Source of the DNA: Paenibacillus tyrphae
Lineage (GTDB): Bacteria; Bacillota; Bacilli; Paenibacillales; NBRC-103111
Direction of reading: 5' to 3'
DNA: 64,000 nucleotides
NCBI RefSeq assembly: GCF_027925525.1
Contig: NZ_BSDJ01000010.1
Location: 210,844 to 274,843 of the forward strand
Each line of letters begins with the position of its first letter. The stretch's first letter is position 1. This document shows positions 25,931-34,710 of the stretch, piece by piece. The notes under the pieces are model-generated. The model was not told the origin of the DNA and did not search any database. It worked only from the letters and a program-made list of their open reading frames with translations. The position numbers and the translations under genes were made by a program.

Positions 25931-26989
25931 ATGAAAAAAGCGTTCACGGGCATTCTCGCCTCGCTGCTTCTGGTTACGACGCTGGCGGGCTGCGGTACGG
26001 AGTCGGCGGCACCGAAAAACACCGCATCAGGAGATACGGGCACGAAAAACGAAGCGAAAAAAGGAGGCAAGCTGACGCTGTACTCGCCTAACGCCGCCGA
26101 AGTCAATAACCCGATCATCAAGGAATTCCAAGACCGCACCGGCATCGAGGTGCAGCTGATCTCCGGAGGCACGGGCGACCTGTTGAAGCGGGTGCAGGCG
26201 GAAGCGGTTTCCCCGCAGGGCGACGTGTTCTGGGCCGGCGGCGCCGATTCGCTGGAGGCGTACAAGAAATTTTTCGAGCCGTACAAAACGAAAGAAAACG
26301 ACAATCTGCTGCCGGAGTACATCGACAAAAACGGTGTATGGACGCCGTTCGCCGCGCTGCCGATGGTCATCATGTACAACAAGGAGCTCGTGAAAGCGGG
26401 CGAAGAGCCGAAGAGTTGGAACGATCTGCTCGATCCGAAGTGGAAGGGCAAAATCGCTTACGCCGACCCGGCCAAATCCGGTTCGTCGTATACGCAGCTT
26501 GTGACGATGCTGACCGCTTTCGGCAAGGATGACAAGGGCTGGGACTTCGTCAAGAAGTTCGTGAAAAACCTGGACGGCAAAGTGCTGTCGGGCTCGGGCC
26601 TCGTGTATAAAGGCGTCGCGGACAAAGAGTTCGCCATCGGCATCACCCTGGAGGAAGCGGCGCTTCGCTACGTGGAAGGCGGAGCCAAGGTAGGCATCGT
26701 GTATCCGTCCGAAGGCACGTCCGCCGTACCGGACGGCGCGGCGATCATCAAGGGCGCGCCGAACATGGAGCAGGCCAAGCAGTTCATCGATTTCCTCGTC
26801 GGCAAAGACGTGCAGTCCCTGATTCAAAAAGAATTCAAGCGCCGCTCCGTCCGCAAAGACGCCGAAGCGATCCAAGGCATCGTCCAAACGAAGGACATCA
26901 AGCTGGTGAACTATGACTTCGACTTCGCCGCGAGCAAGAAGGACGACAATATCAAACACTTCTCCAAAATTATAACCGGCGCGGAATAA
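25931..26989 (+). CDS. ABC transporter substrate-binding lipoprotein, FbpA/AfuA type
   Basis: 352 residues. Lipoprotein signal with lipobox TLAGC near residue 22. The mature part (GGKLTLYSPNAAEVNNPIIK, then DLLKRVQAEAVSPQGDVFW) follows the class of binding proteins shared by Fe3+ (FbpA), hexose-phosphate (AfuA) and 2-aminoethylphosphonate (PhnS) systems. The paired Tyr that FbpA uses to bind iron are not visible near the C-terminus (...EFKRRSVRKDAEAI), whereas SGSSYT resembles an anion-binding segment. I therefore favour a phosphorylated or otherwise anionic organic ligand over iron, as an inference. It is the first gene of the locus, followed by a terminator that should leave it more abundant than the downstream subunits. 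Confidence 0.85.
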   Translation: MKKAFTGILASLLLVTTLAGCGTESAAPKNTASGDTGTKNEAKKGGKLTLYSPNAAEVNNPIIKEFQDRTGIEVQLISGGTGDLLKRVQAEAVSPQGDVFWAGGADSLEAYKKFFEPYKTKENDNLLPEYIDKNGVWTPFAALPMVIMYNKELVKAGEEPKSWNDLLDPKWKGKIAYADPAKSGSSYTQLVTMLTAFGKDDKGWDFVKKFVKNLDGKVLSGSGLVYKGVADKEFAIGITLEEAALRYVEGGAKVGIVYPSEGTSAVPDGAAIIKGAPNMEQAKQFIDFLVGKDVQSLIQKEFKRRSVRKDAEAIQGIVQTKDIKLVNYDFDFAASKKDDNIKHFSKIITGAE

Positions 26990-27010
26990 CGCAGTCCGCC
27001 CAGGTTCCAC

Positions 27011-27050
27011 GGGTGCCTTTGACGATCGTCCGACGAGGCGCCCTTTTTTT
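27011..27050 (+). terminator. Intra-operon terminator after the binding-protein gene
   Basis: GGGTGCCT (27011-27018) pairs with AGGCGCCC (27036-27043, one G-U pair) before TTTTTTT. It lies between the binding-protein and ATPase genes, so it probably acts as a partial terminator that sets subunit ratios. Confidence 0.8.
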
Positions 27051-27073
27051 CCAAAGAAACGGAGGCTCGATCC

Positions 27074-28174
27074 ATGCAAAAGATCGTATTTGACCATGTC
27101 ACCAAATATTTCGGCACGCACAAAGCGGTCAACGACGCTCATTTTACGATAAACGAAGGCGAGTTTTTCACCCTGCTCGGCCCGAGCGGCTGCGGCAAAA
27201 CGACGCTGCTGCGCACGATCGCCGGCTTTTATCGCCAGGAAGAAGGCGGCATTTACTTCGGAGACAAGCTGATCAACGACGTGCCGACCCATCAGCGCAA
27301 TATCGGGATGGTGTTCCAAAACTACGCGATTTTCCCGCACATGACCGTGTTCGAGAACGTGTGCTACGGGCTCAAGGCGCGCAGCGTCCCGAAAAAGGAA
27401 ATGGAGCAGCGTGCGATGGAAGCGCTTGAAATGGTACAGCTGACGCATCTGCGCGACCGCGTGCCATCGGATATGAGTGGCGGGCAGCAGCAGCGGATCG
27501 CGCTCGCCCGCGCGATAGTCATTCGTCCGGGGCTGCTGCTCATGGACGAGCCGCTGTCCAACCTGGACGCCAAGCTCCGGGTCAAGATGCGCTCCGACAT
27601 CCGTCGGCTGCAAAAAGAGCTGAACATCACGACCATCTACGTGACCCACGATCAGGAAGAGGCGCTGGCCGTCTCCGACCGGATCGCCGTCATGAGCGAG
27701 GGCGTGATCCAGCAGATCGCTTCTCCCGAAGACATTTATTCGTATCCCGCGAACAAGTTCGTGTCCAATTTTATCGGCACCTCGAATTTTATCGAAGGCC
27801 ACTGCTCCGGCTATAACGAGGCGGCGCAGGAAGCGAGCCTGCGGCTGCTGGAGACGCAGTGGAGCCAGAAGCTGTCGAGACCGTACGAGGGAAAAGTATT
27901 GTTCTCGCTTCGTCCTGAACGGATTAGGCTGCACGGCGAAGAGCCGGGAGAACGGCTGGTCCGGGGCACGATCGACAGCGTGACGTTTCTGGGCGAGAAG
28001 GTCAGCTATGCGGTCCGGCTTTCCGACGACTCCGTCATCGAAATTCAGGAGCATGCGATCGAGCCGCACCGGATGAGAAAAGTGCATCAAACCGTGTACG
28101 TCGATCTGCAGCTCGACAAGGCGACCTTATTCGACGAATCGGGCAAGGAGGTTCTGTACCGTGCAGCCTACTAA
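27074..28174 (+). CDS. ABC transporter ATPase, FbpC/PotA type
   Basis: 366 residues. Walker A GPSGCGKTT (about 36-44), Q-loop VFQNYAIFPH, signature MSGGQQQR, Walker B LLLMDEPLSNLD and the H-loop VTHDQEEA are all present. A C-terminal TOBE-like domain (about 240-360) is typical of ATPases serving Fe3+, polyamine, sulfate and sugar-phosphate importers. It powers the permease encoded next, whose GTG start overlaps its end by 14 bases. Ribosome binding site CGGAGG. Confidence 0.92.
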   Translation: MQKIVFDHVTKYFGTHKAVNDAHFTINEGEFFTLLGPSGCGKTTLLRTIAGFYRQEEGGIYFGDKLINDVPTHQRNIGMVFQNYAIFPHMTVFENVCYGLKARSVPKKEMEQRAMEALEMVQLTHLRDRVPSDMSGGQQQRIALARAIVIRPGLLLMDEPLSNLDAKLRVKMRSDIRRLQKELNITTIYVTHDQEEALAVSDRIAVMSEGVIQQIASPEDIYSYPANKFVSNFIGTSNFIEGHCSGYNEAAQEASLRLLETQWSQKLSRPYEGKVLFSLRPERIRLHGEEPGERLVRGTIDSVTFLGEKVSYAVRLSDDSVIEIQEHAIEPHRMRKVHQTVYVDLQLDKATLFDESGKEVLYRAAY

Positions 28175-29855
28175 TGCCGCCCCGGCGCTGCGGCCCAATC
28201 CGTTCAAACGCCTGCTTCAGCCCAAACAGTGGGATTTCTGGACTTGGGTAACGGTGATCGTGTACGTATTCCTGCTGGCGTTCATTTTGTACCCGCTCGT
28301 GTCGTTGTTTTGGAACAGCTTTTTCAATGACAAAGGGGATTTTTCTCTAGAAAATTATGGTAATTTCTTGAAACTAAAATATTACTACGGCTCGCTATGG
28401 AATAGCTTGAAGGTGTCGGCACTGGCGACGGTGTTCGCGATTCTCGTCGGGGTTCCGCTTGCGTACGTGACGGCCCGATACAACGTCAAATTTAAAGGTC
28501 TGATCCAAATTCTCGTCATCATGTCGCTGCTGTCCCCGCCGTTCATCGGCGCTTATTCCTGGATCTTGATGCTCGGGAACAACGGCTTCATTACCCGGTT
28601 TCTGCAGGACATCGGGATTCCGTTCCAGTCGGTGTACGGCTGGAAGGGCATCGTATTCGTGTTTACGCTGCAATTTTACCCGCACATTTACTTGTACGTG
28701 TCCGGTGCGCTCAAGACGATCGACACTTCGCTGGAGGAGGCCGCCGAAAGCTTGGGACGCGGCGCGTTCCACCGGCTGATGACCGTGACACTTCCGCTGA
28801 TTTTCCCGACGCTGTCGGCCGGGGCGCTGATGGTGTTCATGGCTTCGTTCGCCGACTTCGGTACGCCGATGCTGCTGGGCCAAGGGTTCAAGGTGCTGCC
28901 GATTCTCGCGTACGAGCAGTTTATCAGCGAAATGGGCGGCAATCCGGCGATGGCGAGCACGCTCAGCGTGATTCTGATCTTCTGCTCGACGGCAATCTTG
29001 TTCGTGCAGCGGTATTTCGTCTCGCGCAAAAATTATTCGATGACCGGCATGCGTACGCCGAAGGTGCAGCCGCTGAAGACGCTGCCGAAGTGGCTGCTGA
29101 CCTTCGGGGCGCTGCTGGTGGCCTGCATTTCGATCATTCCGCAGGCGACGGTTATCGTAACGTCTTTCATTAAAACCAAGGGGCCCGTGTTTCACCCCGG
29201 GTTCAGCTTGAACAGCTATAAGGAAATTTTGTACCGGGTGCCGAAGGCGATCGCCCATACGTACAGCTTCTCGCTCATTTCCATCGTCATTATGATCGTG
29301 ATGGGCATGCTGGTCGCTTACGTGCTCGTCCGCCGCAAATCGAAGATTACCGCAATGCTTGACGGCATCCTGATGATTCCTTATGTCATGCCGGGCACGG
29401 TGCTCGGGATCAGCTTGATTATCGCGTTTAACAAGCCGCCGGTCATTTTGACGGGGACGTGGGTCATTCTGGTGATCGCTTATGTGGTCCGCAAGCTGCC
29501 GTATACGATCCGCTCCAGCACCGCCATCCTCACGCAGCTCGATAAGAGCGTGGAAGAAGCGTCTATCAGCCTCGGCGTGCCGCCGATGAAGACGTTCTTC
29601 AAGACGACGGGACGGATGATGGCGCCCGGCGTCATGTCCGGAGCGATTCTGAGCTGGATTACGACGATCAACGAGCTGAGCTCGACGGTCGTGCTGTACA
29701 CCGGGGCGACCGCGACCATTTCGGTCACGATCTACAGCGAAGTGTTCACGGCGAATTACGGCACCGGCGCGGCGCTCGCTTCGATCCTGTCCATCAGTAC
29801 GTTAATCTCGCTGCTGATCGCCAGCAAGCTGAGCAAAAAAGGGCTCCAGCTGTAA
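28161..29855 (+). CDS. ABC transporter permease with two fused domains, FbpB type
   Basis: 564 residues with about 12 transmembrane helices in two homologous halves. Each half has an EAA loop for ATPase contact: TSLEEAAESLGRGAFHRLMT in the first half, and SVEEASISLGVPPMKTF in the second. One polypeptide therefore supplies both channel halves, as in FbpB/AfuB. The GTG start at 28161 has GGAGG upstream and lies inside the ATPase gene. Substrate assignment depends on the binding protein. Confidence 0.92.
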   Translation: MQPTNAAPALRPNPFKRLLQPKQWDFWTWVTVIVYVFLLAFILYPLVSLFWNSFFNDKGDFSLENYGNFLKLKYYYGSLWNSLKVSALATVFAILVGVPLAYVTARYNVKFKGLIQILVIMSLLSPPFIGAYSWILMLGNNGFITRFLQDIGIPFQSVYGWKGIVFVFTLQFYPHIYLYVSGALKTIDTSLEEAAESLGRGAFHRLMTVTLPLIFPTLSAGALMVFMASFADFGTPMLLGQGFKVLPILAYEQFISEMGGNPAMASTLSVILIFCSTAILFVQRYFVSRKNYSMTGMRTPKVQPLKTLPKWLLTFGALLVACISIIPQATVIVTSFIKTKGPVFHPGFSLNSYKEILYRVPKAIAHTYSFSLISIVIMIVMGMLVAYVLVRRKSKITAMLDGILMIPYVMPGTVLGISLIIAFNKPPVILTGTWVILVIAYVVRKLPYTIRSSTAILTQLDKSVEEASISLGVPPMKTFFKTTGRMMAPGVMSGAILSWITTINELSSTVVLYTGATATISVTIYSEVFTANYGTGAALASILSISTLISLLIASKLSKKGLQL

Positions 29856-29942
29856 TGAACGGGTGCCTGAATTCCGAAGGCATGTTCGTGATACAATGGA
29901 AGTAAGAAGCCGCTCGTATCAGGAACTGGAGGAATCACCATC

Positions 29943-31166
29943 ATGAAGCTGCGTAATTGGGCGGTTCGGCTTGTCCTCGGATGCATCGCCGCAGGCGCTT
30001 TGGTTTACGGGTTAACTCACGGAAAGCTGTCGGAGGACGAGCCGAAGCCGCCGGCCCCTCCCGCGTCGCTGTCGATTTGGGTATACAGCAAAGGCTGGGA
30101 GGACGTGGTTCGCGCCTTCGGGCAAAGCAACCCTCATATCGATGTCCAAATCCGCTCGTTTCGTTCTTACGAACAGTTGTATACCGAGCTGCTCGCGTCG
30201 ATCTCGGCCGGCGCGGCTCCGCAGCTTGCGGAAATCCATAGCTTCTACGGCATCGCCCAGCTTGCGGCCACCGGTGCGGTGCTGCCCGCGGGGGATGTGT
30301 TGACCGCCGGGAAGCCGGCATTTCTTCCGGCTTTTTCCGCCGCGTTCCGGTATCGGGACGAGGATTGGGCCGTCCCTTTCGGAGGCAGCGTGCCTGTGCT
30401 TTATTACCGGGAGGAGCCGTTCAAGCGGCTGGCCGGACGCGCCCCGGCGTTAGGCACCTGGGAGGAGGTCCGGCAGACGCTGTCGCTCGCCAAGGAGCCT
30501 CCGGGGGAAGAGGTGTCGAAGGGCTACGGCACGATGACCGTAGATAAAGAGCTGCCCTGGTATTTGGCGAGCCTGAGCTACGCCCCGAAGAAGTCCGGCG
30601 GACCTGCGGCGGAACGTATGCGAAGCACGCTGGAGCTGTGGCGGAATTTGACGCACGAATCCAAGCTCATGAAGCCTTTGCAGCATGATAAGGCGGCAAG
30701 CGATTTTATTAACGGCAAGGCTGGCATGTACGTCGGCTCTTCCGATAAGCTGCCCACGATCGAACGCTACATCGGCGGGAAGTTCTCGTTCGATCTGGCG
30801 AAGCTGCCTGTCTGGAAGCAGGAGGCGCTTTTGCCCGGCGTGCACGGGCTTGTGGCATTGAAGAGCGACCCGGAGCGGCTGAAGGCCGCGCAAAGCTTCG
30901 TGCAGGAACTCACGGCTCCGGAGGCGCAGTCGGCCTTGTGGAATACGGTGGGACTGATTCCGGCACGCGCGGAAGTGATCGGGAAGCTGGAGGAAGAGCC
31001 GGCTTTAAGCGAAAGGCTGAGGCGAATCTTGAGCTGGCTCCCCACCTTGGTCGGCCGCGCGCCGCGGTACGACGATTACGAGCGATGGAAACGGACGGAA
31101 CGCATGCTGGAGCAGATCGAGCTGAATCCGCAAGAGCTGGTGGAGGACGTCGGAATGCTGTACTAA
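29943..31166 (+). CDS. Membrane-anchored extracellular solute-binding protein, family 1
   Basis: 407 residues. The N-terminus has an uncleaved-looking hydrophobic helix (about 8-25, no lipobox Cys) and a Pro-rich linker, then a family-1 (MalE/UgpB-like) binding fold: SLSIWVYSKGWEDVVRAF, AAPQLAEIHSF, and near the end LPGVHGLVALKSDPERLKAA. It is a second, different type of binding protein in a locus that already has one, with no permease of its own class. It may present ligand to the YesM-type kinase at 19.8 kb, or feed another transporter. Ribosome binding site TGGAGGA. Confidence 0.75.
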   Translation: MKLRNWAVRLVLGCIAAGALVYGLTHGKLSEDEPKPPAPPASLSIWVYSKGWEDVVRAFGQSNPHIDVQIRSFRSYEQLYTELLASISAGAAPQLAEIHSFYGIAQLAATGAVLPAGDVLTAGKPAFLPAFSAAFRYRDEDWAVPFGGSVPVLYYREEPFKRLAGRAPALGTWEEVRQTLSLAKEPPGEEVSKGYGTMTVDKELPWYLASLSYAPKKSGGPAAERMRSTLELWRNLTHESKLMKPLQHDKAASDFINGKAGMYVGSSDKLPTIERYIGGKFSFDLAKLPVWKQEALLPGVHGLVALKSDPERLKAAQSFVQELTAPEAQSALWNTVGLIPARAEVIGKLEEEPALSERLRRILSWLPTLVGRAPRYDDYERWKRTERMLEQIELNPQELVEDVGMLY

Positions 31167-31206
31167 AGCCTTACCACTATAAGCAGAGGATCGGGTGGAG
31201 GAGACT

Positions 31207-32070
31207 ATGAACATACAAACGTTAACCCTGAAGGGAACCGCCGAATGGAACGAGGACGCGCTGGTCGTTAACCCGGGCGTATCGATGTACGGGGTGCTTG
31301 ACGGAGCGACCTCTCTGCATCCGTTCCGCGGGCCTAACGGGGAAACCGGGGGATATTTGGCTTCCCGGACGATTCAGCAGTATCTGGAATCGCTGCAGGC
31401 GGAAGACTTGGCGGGCATCGATCTGAAGGAAGCGGTTGTCCAAGCGAATGTCCGTCTGAGGGGAAAAATGAAGGAAGCGGGCATCGATCTGGCCGATCAG
31501 GCGGCGCTGTGGACCAGCGCGCTGGCGGTTGTCCGGATTCACGACCGTTATATCGACTACGCGCAGGTAGGGGATTGCATGATCGCCGCCTCCTATGCCG
31601 ACGGAACGATCCGCACCGTATCCCGCGACCAGGTCGCGCACATCGATTACGAGTCCAAGAAGATTTGGGAGGAAGGCCTCCGCACCGGCGTCCAGACCCG
31701 GGAAGAGCTATGGGAGCTGGTGAAGCCGCACATCCGCGGCAACAAATCGCGGATGAATACGTTAAGCGGCTACTCCGTGCTCAGTGGGCAGCCCGAGGCG
31801 AACGATTTTATCGAATACGGCCGGATCAACCGCATCCAGCTGCAATCGATTCTGATCGTAAGCGACGGACTGTTCCCTCCGAAGACGAGCGCTCAGCCGC
31901 CAGCCGATGGCATCGGCGAACTCGTCACCCTCATCAAGGAAATGTCACTGGAAGGGTATGCGAAGTGGCTGATGAATTTGGAGGCGGAGGACAAGGAATG
32001 CCGCAAATATCCACGGTTCAAAATATCCGACGACAAAACGGCGGTACTGATTCGCTTTGACGCCGAATAG
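31207..32070 (+). CDS. PP2C-like protein phosphatase
   Basis: 287 residues. PP2C motifs are recognisable in order: NEDALVVN (motif 1 metal ligand), YGVLDGATSL (motif 2), AQVGDCMIAA (motif 5), ILIVSDGLFP (motif 8) and SDDKTAVLI (motif 11). PP2C enzymes remove phosphate from Ser/Thr of proteins in a Mn/Mg-dependent manner; a small-molecule phosphatase role is also possible in this context. ATG 31207 is chosen since GGAGGAG lies just before it. It ends at a terminator, so it closes the first part of the locus. No Ser/Thr kinase is nearby. Confidence 0.8.
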   Translation: MNIQTLTLKGTAEWNEDALVVNPGVSMYGVLDGATSLHPFRGPNGETGGYLASRTIQQYLESLQAEDLAGIDLKEAVVQANVRLRGKMKEAGIDLADQAALWTSALAVVRIHDRYIDYAQVGDCMIAASYADGTIRTVSRDQVAHIDYESKKIWEEGLRTGVQTREELWELVKPHIRGNKSRMNTLSGYSVLSGQPEANDFIEYGRINRIQLQSILIVSDGLFPPKTSAQPPADGIGELVTLIKEMSLEGYAKWLMNLEAEDKECRKYPRFKISDDKTAVLIRFDAE

Positions 32071-32082
32071 CACACAGAAGAT

Positions 32083-32112
32083 GGGCGATCCTGAGGGACC
32101 GTCCGTTTTTTT
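32083..32112 (+). terminator. Intrinsic terminator after the PP2C gene
   Basis: GGGCGATCC (32083-32091) pairs with GGACCGTCC (32096-32104) with one mismatch and one G-U pair, followed by seven T. Confidence 0.75.
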
Positions 32113-32173
32113 ATTGCCCGGGGTTTCTCATGAACGCAGCATCGATTTACCAGAAGAAGTCATCGTTCTCTCT

Positions 32174-32201
32174 ATTGAATCCGAAGGCCATTGAATACAA
32201 T
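32174..32201 (+). promoter_or_regulatory. Possible promoter for the isomerase-dehydrogenase operon
   Basis: ATTGAA (32174-32179) and TACAAT (32196-32201) with a 16-bp spacer, about 50 bp before the start at 32252. This fits the terminator just upstream. Confidence 0.45.
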
Positions 32202-32251
32202 GAGGGGGAAGAACATTCTCAAATCGCATTTGCATTTGGGGGAGGAGTCTA

Positions 32252-33094
32252 ATGAAGCTTTCGTTAAGCATGTGGAGCTTGCATCGTACGGTAAGGGCAG
32301 GCAGTTGGACGGTCATCGATTTTCTGTCGTTTTGCCGTAAGGAGGGCATCGATTCGGTCGAGCTGCTGAACGTATTCTGGCAAAATCAAGCTGTGGAGCT
32401 TGACGAGGTCGTTCGCTACACCCGGGAGAGCGGCATCCGGGTCGCCAGCTATGCGGTCGGCAACGATTTCGTCAGCGCCTTGGAGGAAGGGCGGTCAGCG
32501 GCCTTGCGGGAAATTACGGACGCGTTCCCGGTGGCGAAGGCGCTCGGCACGTCTGTCGTTCGCGTCTTCTCCGGCAGTCTGCATCCCGGAATCGACTACG
32601 ATCAGGCGCGCGGTTGGATCATAAGCGGCCTGTCCGAAGCGGCGAAGCGGGCGGAAGAAGCCGGGATTACGCTCGCTCTGGAAAACCACGGCCAGTTGGC
32701 CGGGAGAGGCGGACAGGTGAAGGACATCATCGAGCAAGTCGGGTCAAAAGCATTACGCTCGACGTTCGATACGGGCAATTTCCTGCTGGTCGACGAGCAT
32801 CCTTCGCAAGCGATCGAGCCGCTGCTGCCTTATATTGCGCATGTGCATGTCAAGGATTTCAAGCGGCATCCCGAAGGACGATACATATCGCTGGGCGGCC
32901 AGACGTTTGAAGGCGCCGTGGCAGGCGAGGGCGATACGGGGCTGGCTTCGCTGATCGAACGGCTCGAAGCATCCGGTTATGCCGGGAAGTACGTGCTGGA
33001 GTACGAAGGGACAGACGATGAAGCCGAGGGCATTCGCGGAAGCTATGCTTTCGCAGACGAGTACAACCGTACGCACGGGGAGGGCAGGCCATGA
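32252..33094 (+). CDS. Sugar phosphate isomerase/epimerase (TIM barrel)
   Basis: 280 residues. AP-endonuclease-2/xylose-isomerase-like TIM-barrel family: KLSLSMWSLHRTV start, GIDSVELLN, LALENHGQL (metal-ligand Glu), STFDTGNFLLV and IAHVHVKDF (metal-ligand Asp/His), and YVLEYEG at the end. Relatives act on inositol derivatives, keto-sugars or sugar phosphates with a divalent metal. The next gene starts within its stop (ATGA overlap), so it is in one operon with the FAD oxidoreductase and the Gfo/Idh/MocA dehydrogenase, a common trio in sugar or cyclitol catabolism. Ribosome binding site GGGGGAGGAG. Confidence 0.85.
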   Translation: MKLSLSMWSLHRTVRAGSWTVIDFLSFCRKEGIDSVELLNVFWQNQAVELDEVVRYTRESGIRVASYAVGNDFVSALEEGRSAALREITDAFPVAKALGTSVVRVFSGSLHPGIDYDQARGWIISGLSEAAKRAEEAGITLALENHGQLAGRGGQVKDIIEQVGSKALRSTFDTGNFLLVDEHPSQAIEPLLPYIAHVHVKDFKRHPEGRYISLGGQTFEGAVAGEGDTGLASLIERLEASGYAGKYVLEYEGTDDEAEGIRGSYAFADEYNRTHGEGRP

Positions 33095-34664
33095 TCCGGG
33101 AGCGGGAGGCGGAGATCGTCGTCATCGGAGGCGGAACCGGCGGATGTGCGGCGGCGCTGGCCGCGGCCAGGCTCGGGAAGCGCGTGATCATGACCGAGGA
33201 AACGGAATGGATCGGCGGACAGCTGACGAGCCAGGCGGTGCCGCCGGATGAGCATCCGTGGATCGAGCAGTTTGGCTGCACGCGCAGCTACCGGCAGTTC
33301 CGGGACGGCGTGCGGGGCTATTACCGGCGGTATTTTCCGCTGACGGCCGCGGCAAGGGCGAATCTGCTGCTGAATCCCGGCAGCGGCGGCGTCAGCCGGT
33401 TGTGCCATGAGCCGCGGACGGCCCTCGCCGTTCTGCAGCAGATGCTGGCACCGTACGTTCACAGCGGACAGCTAACGATTTTGACGAGACATACGGCGAA
33501 AGTGCCGAAACCGATGGGGATCGCGTCGTTTCAGTGACGGTACGCTGCCTGCGGACCGGGGACCGCACCGTGCTGACCGCGCCTTATGTGATCGACGCAA
33601 CCGAGTGCGGGGATGTACTGCCGCTGGCGGGAGTCGAGTACGTGACCGGCGCGGAATCCCGCAGCCAGACCGGCGAGCCGCACGCCTTGGACGGAGCGGC
33701 CGACCCGCTCGATATGCAGGGCTTCACCTACTGCTTCGCGATGGATTATTTGCCCGGCGAAGATTATACGATTGCGATGCCCGCCCAATACTCGTTCTGG
33801 CGGAACTATCGGGCCGACTTCTGGCCGGATAAGCAGCTGAGCTGGACCGGCGTGCGCCCGTCTACGCTGGAGCCGGTCACTTACGAGCTGTTCCCGGGCA
33901 CGGAGCGCTATTCGCTGTTTCATTACCGGCAGATTGTCGATAAAACGCACTTTGCCGAAGGCACGTACCGCAGCCATGCGACGCTCGTCAATTGGCCGCA
34001 AAACGACTATTGGCTGGGCCCCGTCATCGAGGTGAGCGAGGAGGAGTGCCGGCGCCATCTGGAGGGCGCCAAGCAGCTCAGCCTGTCGCTGCTGTACTGG
34101 CTGCAGACGGAAGCGCCCCGACCGGACGGCGGTCAGGGTTACCCGGGCCTGCGCCTGCGTCCCGACATCGTCGGCACGGAGGACGGACTGGCGATGTATC
34201 CGTACATTCGCGAATCGCGGCGCATCCGGGCCGAATTTACCGTATTGGAGCAGCATGTGGGCGCCGATTGCCGCCCTGGCGGCCAAGCGGCGGCGTTCCA
34301 CGATTCGGTCGGCATCGGGGCCTACCGGATCGATCTGCATCCGAGCACGGCCGGACGGAACTATATCGATATTTCGTCGCTGCCGTTTCAAATTCCGCTC
34401 GGCAGCCTGATTCCGATCCGCGTGGAGAACTTGCTGCCCGCCTGCAAAAATTTGGGCGTCACTCACATTACGAACGGCTGCTACCGGCTTCATCCGGTCG
34501 AGTGGAACATCGGCGAAGCGGCCGGCGCTCTTGCCGCCTATTGCATCGACAAGCGGCTCAGCCCGCGGGCCGTCCGCGGAAACGCGCAGCAGCTCTCGGC
34601 GTTCCAGTCGCTGCTGGCAAGGGAAGGCGTGGAGCTGGCTTGGCCATCGATGCACGCCATTTAG
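33091..34664 (+). pseudogene. FAD-dependent oxidoreductase, frameshifted
   Basis: Two frames together make one FAD_oxidored-type protein of about 520 residues. The first (33091-33537) has the dinucleotide-binding start IVVIGGGTGGCAAALAAA and EWIGGQLTSQ. The second frame picks up with ESAETDGDRVVSVTVR, although its nominal GTG is at 33534, and continues to YRLHPVEWNIGEAAGALAAY near the end. The switch needs a single-base change near 33490-33498, and there is no slippery run there. The two pieces overlap and both keep good coding character, so the lesion is recent, a sequencing error, or less likely programmed. If real, the operon lacks this oxidation step. Relatives oxidise sugars or carboxylic acids. 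Confidence 0.8.
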
Positions 34665-34710
34665 CCGAGCGGGTAAACCTTATTTGATCATAAAACGAGG
34701 TGTAGCTTTC

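Noticed and set aside
26027..28090. 687-codon minus-strand frame opposite the binding protein and ATPase genes
   Set aside because: It spans two confident genes and their terminator in antisense, with shadow-type composition.
25931..29855. Iron(III) importer
   Set aside because: Family-level similarity exists, but the Tyr pair of FbpA-type iron binders is not visible and the gene context is carbohydrate catabolism.
34531..34710. Upstream extension of the Gfo/Idh/MocA gene
   Set aside because: It overlaps the end of the FAD oxidoreductase in another frame and lacks similarity; ATG 34711 gives the canonical Rossmann start.
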